Positions 6,133 to 13,388 are shown, numbered from the stretch's first letter. The stretch is DNA of 17,426 nucleotides from Dehalococcoidia bacterium (GCA_018700215.1 JABIST010000041.1:1-17426); one strand, 5' to 3'. Made by a program: numbers and translations. Notes: generated by a model from the letters alone, not told the origin.

Positions 6133-6666
6133 GTGACAGAACAGCGAAGCACGGACAGCGGCATCGACGACGGCGAGCTGCTCGACCCGAGCGAGCTTGA
6201 TCCTGCACTTGCCATGCCCTCACCGCGGGTCTATCGCGGCTCCCTCATCGCCCTACTACTCGGCTCCGTCTTCGCCGTCTGGCTGCTCGTCCTGCCGCCC
6301 GTTGGCGCCGATCGTGACCAGCCTCCCGCATCGATCGGGAGCATCATCAGCGGTCCCGCCCCCACCCAGACCGCCACGGCAACTCCCACCACCACCGTGA
6401 CCGCAACAGCCACAGCCCAGGCCACCACCACCGCTGAACCCACCGCCGCAGCCTCCCCCACCGCCGCAGCAACAGCCACAGAAGTACCAGCGGAAACCAC
6501 CACCTACACCGTGCAACCCGGCGATACCATGTTCGCCATCGCGGATCTGTTCCTACCGGCAGGCCGGGAGCTGAATGAATTCGCCGACGAAATTTCGGCC
6601 GTCAACGGGATCTCTGACCCCACCCAGATCCAGGTGGGCCAGGTATTGGATATCCCGGGCCAGTAG
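6133..6666 (+). CDS. Membrane-anchored LysM-domain protein
   Basis: A 177-residue protein. A charged cytoplasmic N-terminus (1-36) precedes one transmembrane segment at about 37-55 (SLIALLLGSVFAVWLLVLPP). A low-complexity Thr/Ala/Pro linker follows at about 76-121, then a C-terminal LysM domain at 125-175 that begins TYTVQPGDTMFAIAD and ends GQVLDIPG. LysM domains bind N-acetylglucosamine-containing glycans such as peptidoglycan. The layout suggests a type II protein with the domain held outside the membrane, tethering it to the wall. There is no catalytic domain. The start is GTG at 6133; no clear ribosome site is visible, so it could be leaderless or depend on readthrough past the rplL hairpin. 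The linker is the kind of sequence that is often glycosylated; this is inference. Confidence 0.85.
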   Translation: MTEQRSTDSGIDDGELLDPSELDPALAMPSPRVYRGSLIALLLGSVFAVWLLVLPPVGADRDQPPASIGSIISGPAPTQTATATPTTTVTATATAQATTTAEPTAAASPTAAATATEVPAETTTYTVQPGDTMFAIADLFLPAGRELNEFADEISAVNGISDPTQIQVGQVLDIPGQ

Positions 6667-6671
6667 TCCTC

Positions 6672-7133
6672 ATGGCTGAACAACCGATGACCAATGACGT
6701 ACTCGAAGAGCACTCCGCCACGCGCAACCCCATCGTGCGGAACGCGCTGATCTACACCCCTGCTGCGGTGGTCACCGTTGGCTTCTTCTTCCTCTCGCTC
6801 TCTGGACTGCTCTCCGGCAACGTCGGCGCAACCCTCCCTGCAATCCTCCTCGCCCTGATCGGATTCGCGCTCGTCTACGAGGCAATCGCCGCCCTCCGCG
6901 ATCTCCGCTCTGAACCAGTGGTGACCGAAGGCGAAGTCGACCGCATCTGGAAGAAATCGAAGCTACTCATCTTCGGCCGTCAGGATTACCTGCTCGTCCA
7001 GAAGCAAGTCTTCGAGGTCGGGCCGATCACCGCCACCGAACTCTCCGTCGGTCAGACCGTATCCATCCAGCACTGGCCCCGCACCATGCGTGTGATCAGC
7101 GTCGGACGGGTCCGCGGCGACCAGACGTCCTAG
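6672..7133 (+). CDS. Two-span membrane protein of unknown function
   Basis: A 153-residue protein that I cannot assign to a named family. Residues 1-25 are polar. Two hydrophobic segments follow, at about 27-48 and 53-76. A soluble C-terminal region of about 75 residues starts with EPVVTEGEVDRIWKKSKLLIFGRQDYLLVQKQVFEVG. The alternating hydrophobic pattern, with LSVGQTVSIQHWPRTMRVISV at the end, suggests a small beta-barrel-like domain on the cytoplasmic side, though that is inference. The ATG lies five bases after the LysM gene stop, so the two genes are probably translated together; radC follows 11 bases downstream. Ribosome binding sites are weak throughout this trio. Confidence 0.75.
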   Translation: MAEQPMTNDVLEEHSATRNPIVRNALIYTPAAVVTVGFFFLSLSGLLSGNVGATLPAILLALIGFALVYEAIAALRDLRSEPVVTEGEVDRIWKKSKLLIFGRQDYLLVQKQVFEVGPITATELSVGQTVSIQHWPRTMRVISVGRVRGDQTS

Positions 7134-7144
7134 CGCGGTGTCTG

Positions 7145-7891
7145 ATGTCGAACGACGAGCCACTGGAACGCGCTAACGGCGCTCCAGCCCCCGAAGCCCC
7201 CTACCAGGCCCGAGTCGCCGAACTGCCAGACAACGAACGACCTCGTGAGCGCCTGCAGCGCCTCGGCTCAGGCGCCCTCACCACCACCGAACTACTTGCC
7301 ATCGTCCTCCGCACTGGATCCGCGCGCGAGGACGTCCTCGCCGTCGCTGGCCGTCTCCTCGCCGAACACGGCGGCCTCCGAGGGCTCGCCACTGCCGACC
7401 TGCCAACCCTCGGCGAAATCCACGGCCTCGGCCCGGCCAAAGCATCAACAATCGCCGCCATCTTCGAACTCGGCCGCCGCGCTGCCCTCGAGGGCGAGCT
7501 GTTGCGTCCACGCGTCCACGGCCCCGAAGACATCGCCCGCCTGCTCCAGCCAGAAATGGAGCTACTGCAGCAGGAAGAGGTCCGCCTGCTCGTCCTCGAC
7601 ACCAAACACCACGTGCTCGCCCAATCAACGCTCTACCGCGGCTCAATCAACTCCTCCCCCGCCCGCGTCGCCGAGGTCTTCCGCGAAGCCGTGCGACGAA
7701 ACGCGTTCGCCATCGCGCTCGCGCACAACCACCCCAGCGGCGATCCCGCCCCCTCCAGCGCCGACATCGACTTCACCGAGGCCGTCGTCGCCGCCGGCGC
7801 GTTGCTCGATCTGAAAGTGCTCGACCATCTCGTCTTCGGCCACGGACGCTACGTGTCCATGAGGCAGCAACTGCTGGGTTTCTCGGAGTAA
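7145..7891 (+). CDS. radC: RadC-family JAB/MPN protein
   Basis: A 248-residue RadC (UPF0758) protein. The N-terminal part has the family start ELPDNERPRERLQRLGSGALTTTELLAIVLRTG and a helix-hairpin-helix region, LGEIHGLGPAKAS, near 89-101. The C-terminal JAB/MPN metalloprotease-like domain includes LLVLDTKHHVLA and the metal-binding motif HNHPSGDPAPSSAD at 194-207, with His194, His196 and Asp207 as the presumed zinc ligands. Despite the name, RadC's role in DNA repair is unsupported and its true function is unsettled. It shows all motifs of an intact member. A poorly conserved N-terminal extension of about 20 residues precedes the core, and the start at 7145 lacks a clear ribosome site. Confidence 0.95.
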   Translation: MSNDEPLERANGAPAPEAPYQARVAELPDNERPRERLQRLGSGALTTTELLAIVLRTGSAREDVLAVAGRLLAEHGGLRGLATADLPTLGEIHGLGPAKASTIAAIFELGRRAALEGELLRPRVHGPEDIARLLQPEMELLQQEEVRLLVLDTKHHVLAQSTLYRGSINSSPARVAEVFREAVRRNAFAIALAHNHPSGDPAPSSADIDFTEAVVAAGALLDLKVLDHLVFGHGRYVSMRQQLLGFSE

Positions 7892-7932
7892 CCCCCACCC
7901 ATTCGCTTGCCCTCCGGCAGCGGCCTGCATGC

Positions 7933-7938
7933 TACGAT
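7933..7938 (+). promoter_or_regulatory. Possible -10 element before the CvpA-family gene
   Basis: GCTACGAT provides TACGAT at 7933-7938, about 35 bases before the GTG start. No good -35 sits at 16-18 bases; a TTGCCC at 7907-7912 is 20 bases away. Weak evidence. Confidence 0.25.
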
Positions 7939-7972
7939 CGTTGCGGGCGGGGGGACGAAGGGCTCGCAACGC

Positions 7973-8524
7973 GTGCACTGGATCGACCTCTTAATTGTTG
8001 GCGTCATCGCCTGGATGACCTTCACCGCCTTCACCAACGGACTGATCCGCGAAGTCGTGAAGCTGATCGCGCTCGTGCTCGGCGCGGTGTTGGCCGGCAT
8101 GTTCTACGACGATCTGAGCCAGAACCTCTCCTTCCTCCTCGACGACGGCATCACTCGCAACCTCATCTCGTTCGGTGCACTGCTCGGCGGAACCTTGATC
8201 CTCGGGCAAATCGTCGCCGGCATGCTCCGTGGCACCGCCAAGCTGCTCATGCTCGGCCCCTTTGACCACCTCGGTGGAGCCGCATTCGGCCTCGCCAAAG
8301 GCGTGATCTTGGTCGAACTCGCCCTGATCGCCGTCTCCGTCTTCCCCGCCTCCTCGCAGGTCGCCGTCGCCGTCGAAGAATCCGCACTGGCGCCAGTCTT
8401 CCTCGAGCGCGTGCCGATCATGGAACTCGCACTCCCAGACGAGTTCGATGATGCACTGGACCGGCTGCGCGAATGGCAGACATCGCTCCCGGCTGCCGTT
8501 GGGGGACTCAGCGACGGCTCCTGA
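7973..8524 (+). CDS. CvpA-family membrane protein
   Basis: A 183-residue protein read from GTG at 7973. The reading VHWIDLLIVGVIAWMTFTAFTNGLIREVVKLIALVLGAVLAGMFY is the typical CvpA/colicin V production protein start: (W)(I/L)D followed by a span, then a G-(L/F)-(I/V)-RE turn. Four hydrophobic segments can be drawn, at about 3-20, 27-46, 65-85 and 97-125. The remaining C-terminus is polar and acidic. CvpA proteins are inner-membrane proteins linked to envelope stress tolerance; the molecular role is not established. The frame is open back to 7907, but those residues are not membrane-like, and a GAAGGG site (7957-7962) supports the GTG start. The gene overlaps nothing and follows radC by 81 bases. 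Confidence 0.85.
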   Translation: MHWIDLLIVGVIAWMTFTAFTNGLIREVVKLIALVLGAVLAGMFYDDLSQNLSFLLDDGITRNLISFGALLGGTLILGQIVAGMLRGTAKLLMLGPFDHLGGAAFGLAKGVILVELALIAVSVFPASSQVAVAVEESALAPVFLERVPIMELALPDEFDDALDRLREWQTSLPAAVGGLSDGS

Positions 8525-8645
8525 GTCGCCACCTCCGCCCTCCGCCATCACAAGCGCGTTCCGATTCCGCTACACTTCCCCCGAAAGCGCCCGCCCTTCA
8601 CGTCCTCTACGGCGCGGCGGTGCGGTCTGAACGCCTGGAGGTGAA

Positions 8646-9191
8646 GTGGCGATCCAGCGGCGGGCGCTGGTGCTGAACCAGAACTACGAGCCTCTGAACG
8701 TCTGCTCCGTGAAACGAGCCGTCGTGCTCGTGTTCCGGGGGAAAGCGGAGATCCTCGAAGTGGGGGACGAGCCGCTGCGTGGTGTCGGCGATGCCCGCTA
8801 CGACACCCCCTCCGTCATCCGCCTCCAACACTTCGTCCGTCGGCCGATGCCACAGCTCCGCCTGACCCGCCGCGAGGTCTTCGCCCGCGACGGTAATCGC
8901 TGCCAGTACTGCGGCCGCCGCAACGACCTGACGCTCGATCACGTCACCCCCAGACATCGAGGTGGCCCCCACACCTGGGAAAACCTCACCACCGCCTGTC
9001 GCACCTGCAACCACGGCAAAGGTGGGCGAACCCCCGAAGAAGCCGACATGAAGCTCGCCAGGCGCCCTCGGCGTCCGTCCTCGCACCCTGCCGAGGTATT
9101 TGCGGTCTACCTCGAGCGATACAACGAGTGGACGCCCTTCATCGCCGGCTGGCGACGACGCGAGGATCCCTCAACGGCCGTCGCCTCCTAG
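8646..9191 (+). CDS. HNH endonuclease (McrA-like, stand-alone)
   Basis: A 181-residue HNH nuclease-fold protein. The N-terminal half opens with ALVLNQNYEPLNVCSVKRAVVLVFRGKAEI, a conserved start for a widespread family of HNH proteins found in actinobacteria, cyanobacteria and chloroflexi. The HNH core comprises CQYC (86-89), LDHVTPRHRGG with His99, WENL with Asn113, and CRTCNHGKG (118-126). The four cysteines should bind structural zinc. The GTG start at 8646 is fixed by GGAGGTGA just upstream. There is no methyltransferase or specificity subunit nearby, so this is not an evident restriction-modification system. The physiological target is unknown. It converges on the minus-strand operon with a 28-base gap holding only a weak 5-bp inverted repeat. 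Confidence 0.9.
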   Translation: MAIQRRALVLNQNYEPLNVCSVKRAVVLVFRGKAEILEVGDEPLRGVGDARYDTPSVIRLQHFVRRPMPQLRLTRREVFARDGNRCQYCGRRNDLTLDHVTPRHRGGPHTWENLTTACRTCNHGKGGRTPEEADMKLARRPRRPSSHPAEVFAVYLERYNEWTPFIAGWRRREDPSTAVAS

Positions 9192-9219
9192 CCGGACGTC
9201 AGCGCCAGCACCCGTCCCG

Positions 9220-9924
9220 CTAAAGCGTCGCCGCCGTGCGGCGATCCAGGATCCCCGCGATCTCATTCAGGCCGGTCAGTTCCCGTGCGGCCAGCAGCGA
9301 CTGCAAGCAGGCTCCCGGGCTCGTCCAGCCATTCTCCCGCACCGCTGATTCCACTTCTGCTCCAAGCTGTGATGCCTCGGGCAGCGTCTCCTGGAACACC
9401 GGCGCCAGCGACTCCCACAGCGGGTGCTCAATCGCCGCCCGCGCGTAGAGCAGTGCCGCAAAGGCAAAGGCTGACTGCTCAGGGTCGTTCCACTCCGGAC
9501 CCGCGTCGCGCAGCAAGTTCTTCAACGCCTGGTGGCGCTGCTCGGCTTCCCACTCCACATCCAGGTTCAGCGCCTGCAACGAATGATCCGCGGCCGGTGC
9601 CAGCACCAGCTCACGCAGTGCGCCGCGCAGCATCGGACCGTCTGGCACATCCGCGCCGTCGCCCCGCTGCACCGTCGGGTACCGCTCCAGCCGCTGCAGC
9701 ACATGCTCCAGCGCAATCCCCACCACATGCGGCAGCGCGTGTGTCGGCACGCCGTTGTGCAGTTGGATGATCGCCGCGTCCGCCTGCCAGAGAACGTTCG
9801 AAAACGTGCCCTCCGCGCCGCCCTCAATCCGCAGCTCGCGTTCCGCCTCAATCTCCAGGCGCCGCCGCACCTCCTCGAACAATGGCTCCAGTACCGTGCC
9901 GATGTCCTTGCCAATGACCTTCAT
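9220..9924 (-). CDS. Unrecognised conserved-looking protein, last gene of the minus-strand operon
   Basis: A 234-residue soluble protein that I do not recognise. The chosen start, ATG at 9924 reading MKVIGKDIGTVLEPLFEEVRRRLEIEAERELRIE, has a GAGGGAG site six bases upstream, ten bases after the mutM stop. The frame stays open another 36 residues upstream, but those codons overlap mutM and are an unlikely start. The middle has a run HNGVPTHALPHVVGIALEHVLQRLERYPTVQRG. Further on, alternating helical stretches such as SAFAFAALLYARAAIEHPLWESLAPVF suggest an all-alpha fold. No signal peptide, membrane span or cysteine cluster is visible. Its place directly behind mutM suggests co-expression, not necessarily a shared job. 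Confidence 0.8.
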   Translation of the reverse strand: MKVIGKDIGTVLEPLFEEVRRRLEIEAERELRIEGGAEGTFSNVLWQADAAIIQLHNGVPTHALPHVVGIALEHVLQRLERYPTVQRGDGADVPDGPMLRGALRELVLAPAADHSLQALNLDVEWEAEQRHQALKNLLRDAGPEWNDPEQSAFAFAALLYARAAIEHPLWESLAPVFQETLPEASQLGAEVESAVRENGWTSPGACLQSLLAARELTGLNEIAGILDRRTAATL

Positions 9925-9934
9925 AACCGCTCCC

Positions 9935-10750
9935 TCAGGCGAACAGCGGCTGGCACTGCACGCAGTAGTTCGTTTCGCTGCCGCCACGCGTCTGTCCCTT
10001 AATCGGGGTTCCGCAGCGGGGGCAAGGCTCACTCGCCTTGCGGTGCACAGTCAGATGCTCGCGCCATTCCTCTTTGCGGCCAATACCCTCGCTCTGCACG
10101 ATGCTACTCACCGCCGCTGACGAACGCTCCAGCACACTCCGAGTCGCCTCAAACAACCGATGGATATCGTCGTCGTCCATCGTGCTGCGCTTTCGATGGG
10201 GGTGCAGTTTCGCCTCCCACAGAATCTCGTCCGAATAGGCATTGCCGATGCCAGCGACGAACTCCTGGTTAGTTAGCGTGTTCTTGATCTGGCCGCGTCG
10301 CTTCGCAATCAGCGCCGTGAACTGCGCTTCATCGATCGCCATCACATCCGGGCCCATCTTCTCGAACTGCGGAATCGCATCCACCTGATCAGCCTCGGTC
10401 AGATAGAACCGCCCCATTCGCCGCATGTCCGAATAGCGCAGCTCGTGGCCATCGTCGAAGCCCAGCACCACCGCGAGCTGCCCCGGCTTCTTCGTCTCCG
10501 CCTCCACCCAGTGGAAGCGACCGGTCAGCATCGCGTTGATCGTCAGCACCCGCTCATCGTCCAGTTGGAACTGGAGAAACTTCCCACGCCGTGAGATCTC
10601 TACGAACCGATGTCCCGCCAATGTCTGAAATTCGTCTGCACCGGTGCGGACCAGCCACGGAATCGGCACCGCTACCTTCGTGATCGTCCGGCCCTCAAGT
10701 CGTGGCGCTAGGTAGTGCCGGATCGCCTCAAGATCTGGAATCTCAGGCAT
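9935..10750 (-). CDS. mutM: Formamidopyrimidine-type DNA glycosylase (Fpg/Nei family)
   Basis: A 271-residue bifunctional glycosylase/AP lyase of the Fpg/Nei family, which removes oxidised bases such as 8-oxoguanine. The start MPEIPDLEAIRHYL gives the catalytic Pro2 and Glu3. Position 6 is Asp rather than the Glu usual in classical Fpg, as in a divergent sub-branch. Lys57 lies in RRGKFLQF, Met74 in NAML, the DNA-binding turn is GIGNAYSDEILWEA (167-180), and the zinc finger uses Cys243, Cys246, Cys263 and Cys266. Whether it prefers 8-oxoguanine or oxidised pyrimidines cannot be settled here. ATG at 10750 overlaps the pheA end by 8 bases, so translation is coupled; a longer frame upstream (to 10819) lies inside pheA and is rejected. 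Confidence 0.94.
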   Translation of the reverse strand: MPEIPDLEAIRHYLAPRLEGRTITKVAVPIPWLVRTGADEFQTLAGHRFVEISRRGKFLQFQLDDERVLTINAMLTGRFHWVEAETKKPGQLAVVLGFDDGHELRYSDMRRMGRFYLTEADQVDAIPQFEKMGPDVMAIDEAQFTALIAKRRGQIKNTLTNQEFVAGIGNAYSDEILWEAKLHPHRKRSTMDDDDIHRLFEATRSVLERSSAAVSSIVQSEGIGRKEEWREHLTVHRKASEPCPRCGTPIKGQTRGGSETNYCVQCQPLFA

Positions 10751-11573
10751 CGTTCCCGGTCCAACGAGGGTAAGAGCCCAGCACGTGCAACCACTGCGTG
10801 TGCGGACGTGCCTCCTCAATCGCCACCGCGATCTCCGGGTCGGACCGATGTCCCTGCACGTCCACGAAGAAGTAATACGTGCCGAGCTGCAGCCCCGTCG
10901 GGCGCGACTCGATCTTCGTCATATTGATCGTCCGGTCGGCGAACGGCTGCAGCACCTCCACCAGCGAGCCGGGTCGATCATGCGCCATCGTGAACACCAG
11001 CGAAGTCTTATCATCACCGCTTCGCTCGGCGTCCTCCGCGGTCAGCACAATGAAGCGAGTCTGGTTGTTTGGCTGGTCGCTGATGTCCGGATCGTAGATG
11101 TGAGCGGAGTACAGCTCTGCCGCTCGCGCGTTGCTGATCGCCAGCGCGTTCGGCTCCGCCGCCGCCGCCTCAATCGCTGCCGCCGTAGAGAGCGCGGCCA
11201 CCGGCTGCGCGTACGGCACAAGCTTGGTCAGGTGCTGGCGGCACTGCGCCAACGCCTGCGGGTGCGAATACACGATGCGTGCGTCGTTCAGATCCAGGCC
11301 GGCCGGCCCCACCAGCGCGTGGCGGATCGCAATCACAATCTCCGCGGCGATCATCAGCGTCGGATTTTCGCGCTGAAGGATCGCCAGCGTCTCGGCAACC
11401 GGTCCCTCAAGCGCGTTCTCAATCGCGCACACGGCGGCGTCCGCTTCGCCCTGTTCAACCGCCGCCACGGCGGCAGCCACCGTCCCCACCGGAACCAGTT
11501 CAGCGCTCGCGTCGTAGTCGATCGCCGCCGCCTCGGTGTAGGTGCCGGACGGACCCAGATGAGCCAGCCGCAT
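10743..11573 (-). CDS. pheA: Prephenate dehydratase
   Basis: A 276-residue monofunctional prephenate dehydratase, converting prephenate to phenylpyruvate in phenylalanine synthesis. The catalytic domain starts MRLAHLGPSGTYTEAAA, holds AVCAIENALEGPV (48-60) and SHPQALAQC (103-111), and has the active-site NNQTRF at 169-174. A C-terminal ACT regulatory domain from about 190 contains SLVFTMAHDRPGSLVEVLQPF and ESRP (222-225), the phenylalanine-binding motif for feedback inhibition. There is no chorismate mutase domain. ATG at 11573 shares its A with the TGA of the preceding RCK gene (TGATG), with GGAGGG upstream. A TTG one codon earlier is also in frame but unnecessary. Confidence 0.96.
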   Translation of the reverse strand: MRLAHLGPSGTYTEAAAIDYDASAELVPVGTVAAAVAAVEQGEADAAVCAIENALEGPVAETLAILQRENPTLMIAAEIVIAIRHALVGPAGLDLNDARIVYSHPQALAQCRQHLTKLVPYAQPVAALSTAAAIEAAAAEPNALAISNARAAELYSAHIYDPDISDQPNNQTRFIVLTAEDAERSGDDKTSLVFTMAHDRPGSLVEVLQPFADRTINMTKIESRPTGLQLGTYYFFVDVQGHRSDPEIAVAIEEARPHTQWLHVLGSYPRWTGNDA

Positions 11574-12247
11574 CAACCGCCCTCCGGACGGCCCGTGATC
11601 AGCTCGCGCATCGTCTCTTCGGCGTCCACCGGGATCACCGCAATCACCTCATCGCCTGAGTGCAGGATCGTGGCGCCGTCGGGCACACGCGGGCCGTCTC
11701 CGTCGATCACCAGCGCGATCAGCGTCTGCTCAGGCAATCGCAGCTCGTGCAGCGGCCGCCCGGCAGCCGGTGCACCCTCCTGCAGATGCAGGTTCACCAC
11801 CTTCAACCCGGAGCCCTCAAGTCTCATCAGCGGAACAACCGTGTGCTCCGGCAGCGTCGTCTCAATCTGTGCCATCACCGCCTGCGAAGCAGAAACCGTG
11901 CTGTCCACGCCCAACATCTGGAACAAGTCCTCGTTACGAGGATCGTTTACCCGGGAAATCGTCCGTTTCACCCCAAATCGGTGCTTCGCCACCTGGCACG
12001 CCACCAGGTTCGCTGCATCATCGGCCGTCACCGTAATCAGGAGATCCGCCCGACCTGCGCCCACCTGCTCCAGGAACGCCACCTCGGACCCGTCGCCATT
12101 CACCACCATTTCGCCCAGCTCCTCGCGCAGTTCGGCGGCGCGAGCAGCATCGTGTTCGATGATCGTCACCTCGTGGCCGGGCATCATCTGCAACTCCAGC
12201 CCGATCCCGTACCCGACGATTCCGCCCCCCACCACAATGATGTACAT
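11573..12247 (-). CDS. TrkA/RCK-family protein with N- and C-terminal domains
   Basis: A 224-residue cytosolic RCK protein. The Rossmann domain spans about 1-120: GGGIVG nucleotide loop at 7-12, an acidic residue ending strand two (IIEHD), then LVACQVAKHRFGVKRTISRVNDPRN, typical of TrkA_N. A TrkA_C/RCK_C domain lies at about 135-215 (GLKVVNLHL...GDEVIAVIPV). Such subunits gate Trk/Ktr-type potassium transporters in response to NAD(H), nucleotides or, in some C domains, cyclic di-AMP. The next gene upstream in the operon is a second RCK protein only two bases away. No TrkH/KtrB pore gene is in the window, so the partner is encoded elsewhere. The pairing resembles the ceoB/ceoC arrangement of actinobacteria. 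Confidence 0.9.
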   Translation of the reverse strand: MYIIVVGGGIVGYGIGLELQMMPGHEVTIIEHDAARAAELREELGEMVVNGDGSEVAFLEQVGAGRADLLITVTADDAANLVACQVAKHRFGVKRTISRVNDPRNEDLFQMLGVDSTVSASQAVMAQIETTLPEHTVVPLMRLEGSGLKVVNLHLQEGAPAAGRPLHELRLPEQTLIALVIDGDGPRVPDGATILHSGDEVIAVIPVDAEETMRELITGRPEGG

Positions 12248-12249
12248 CG

Positions 12250-12672
12250 CTAGGCCTGCTCGCCGGTCGAGGCGTCCGAGAACAGCGCGCCGTACGCCAG
12301 ATCCGCGCCGATCTTCGTCGGGCTGAACGTCTGCAAGCCCAGCTCTGCGAACAACTCGCTGCGCAGCGGGTCTTTCACCCGCGTCACCACCGTCGCCACG
12401 CCAAAGACGTGCTTGGCACGCTGCGAGGCCAGCAAGTTGCGATTGTCGCCCGATGCCAGCGCGATGAACGCGTCCGCCTCGCCGATGCCAACCTCCTCCA
12501 GCAGCAGATGATCCGTGCCCGAGCCCACCGCTCGACGCCCTCGAAAATCAGCGGGCAGGCGTGCGAACGCCTGAGCGTCCGTATCGATCACCGCCACATG
12601 GTGACCTTCCTCGGACAGCCGCGCGGCAACCGTGGAACCAACCCGACCGCAGCCCATGATCACAACATTCAT
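12250..12672 (-). CDS. TrkA-N (RCK_N) domain protein, single domain
   Basis: A 140-residue protein made of one Rossmann-type RCK N domain. It starts MNVVIMGCGRVGSTVAARLSEEGHHVAVIDTD, giving the GxGxxG loop at 7-12 and Asp30 at the end of strand two, favouring NAD(H) over NADP. Then follow GIGEADAFIALASGDNRNLLASQRAKHVFGV and TVVTRVKDPLR, family-typical. It lacks the TrkA_C domain of its neighbour and ends with a short tail, so it may form mixed assemblies with it. The start lies four bases after the usp stop, with AGAGGT upstream inside usp. Confidence 0.88.
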   Translation of the reverse strand: MNVVIMGCGRVGSTVAARLSEEGHHVAVIDTDAQAFARLPADFRGRRAVGSGTDHLLLEEVGIGEADAFIALASGDNRNLLASQRAKHVFGVATVVTRVKDPLRSELFAELGLQTFSPTKIGADLAYGALFSDASTGEQA

Positions 12673-12676
12673 CGTG

Positions 12677-13162
12677 CTACCTCTGACCCGGGCGATTCGG
12701 GGGCGCTTCGCCGTCGCTCACCGGATACCGAATCAGCCACACAAAGCCGGGGGCCCGCTCCAGCACATAGGTAGCAACCTTCCCCAGTTCGTAGCGACCG
12801 TACGGGCGATGGTATTCAAGCCCGATCACGATCGCATCCGCACCGCGTTCGGCCGCCTCGTCCAGAATCACGTGTGCCTCTTGGCGAGCCTGCAGCAGCT
12901 CCGCCTCCAGCCGCACGTCCAGCGCCGCGGCCAGCTCCTCCGCGCGCTCCAGCACCTCTTCGCCGCGCTGCCCCTCCGCCACCATGTCCGCCTCGATCGG
13001 CAACGACCGAGGCACCTCGATCACATAGAGCGCGTGCACCGCGGCTCGTGTCTTCCGAGCCACTCCACAAGCTGCGACCAGTGCGCCGTAGGCCGCATCG
13101 GTCCCGTCCAGTGGCACCAGGAACGCCTTCGCCTGTAGCGGATCCGTCATCACAGCGGCCAT
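12677..13162 (-). CDS. Universal stress protein family (UspA domain)
   Basis: A 161-residue cytosolic single-domain Usp protein. The N-terminus KAFLVPLDGTDAAYGALVAACGVARKTRAAVHALYVIEVPRSLPIE is the usual first strand, Asp-containing loop and helix. The C-terminal half has GADAIVIGLEYHRPYGRYELGKVATYVLERAPGFVWLIR, corresponding to the G-x2-G-x9-G(S/T) nucleotide-binding stretch. The Ser/Thr at the end of that motif is replaced (GKVATYV) and the loop is unusual (EYHRPYGRYELG), so ATP binding is not assured. A proline-rich tail follows. ATG at 13162 has an AGAGGCGG site; an ATG at 13150 is possible. It is encoded directly before two RCK genes, which suggests a link to ion or turgor homeostasis. 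Confidence 0.85.
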   Translation of the reverse strand: MAAVMTDPLQAKAFLVPLDGTDAAYGALVAACGVARKTRAAVHALYVIEVPRSLPIEADMVAEGQRGEEVLERAEELAAALDVRLEAELLQARQEAHVILDEAAERGADAIVIGLEYHRPYGRYELGKVATYVLERAPGFVWLIRYPVSDGEAPPNRPGQR

Positions 13163-13202
13163 CGCATCGCCGCCTCTCGCGTCCCGGTCCCGTCAGCCAA
13201 CA

Positions 13203-13367
13203 TCAACGCTGCCGCGCCAACTGGTATCGAACCACCGCGTTCAACAGCAGCACCCCGCCCAGCAAACCGCCGAGGCCGATCAGGCGCCCCGAGGCCAGCA
13301 CGATCGACAACGCGATCACGCCCACCAGCGCCGATAGAACTGCCACCAGGAGATTCGCACGGTCCAT
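13203..13367 (-). CDS. Small two-span membrane protein
   Basis: A 54-residue hydrophobic protein of no recognised family, the first gene of the minus-strand operon. Read from ATG at 13367, it has two hydrophobic stretches, at about 6-25 (LLVAVLSALVGVIALSIVLA) and 29-46 (LIGLGGLLGGVLLLNAVV), a short GR turn between them and a basic tail, RYQLARQR. An AGGT site precedes this ATG. An upstream in-frame ATG at 13397 would add ten residues but has no evident site and falls close to the predicted transcript start. The gene lies 40 bases before the Usp gene, which suggests a membrane partner, but no function can be named. Confidence 0.65.
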   Translation of the reverse strand: MDRANLLVAVLSALVGVIALSIVLASGRLIGLGGLLGGVLLLNAVVRYQLARQR

Positions 13368-13388
13368 CAAGCTACCTGCCCACCTGCG

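Noticed and set aside
8646..9191. Restriction-modification or mobile intron interpretation of the HNH gene
   Set aside because: There is no methyltransferase, specificity subunit, intron or repeat boundary nearby, and the conserved N-terminal half matches a chromosomal stand-alone HNH family.
9192..9219. Bidirectional terminator between the convergent HNH gene and the minus-strand operon
   Set aside because: Only a 5-bp GGACG/CGTCC pairing with a 14-base loop is visible and there is no U-run on either strand.
10785..12326. 513-codon open frame on the plus strand
   Set aside because: It is fully antisense to pheA and the larger RCK gene, which have clear catalytic and nucleotide-binding motifs. 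The translation is Arg/Ser/Pro-rich shadow sequence.
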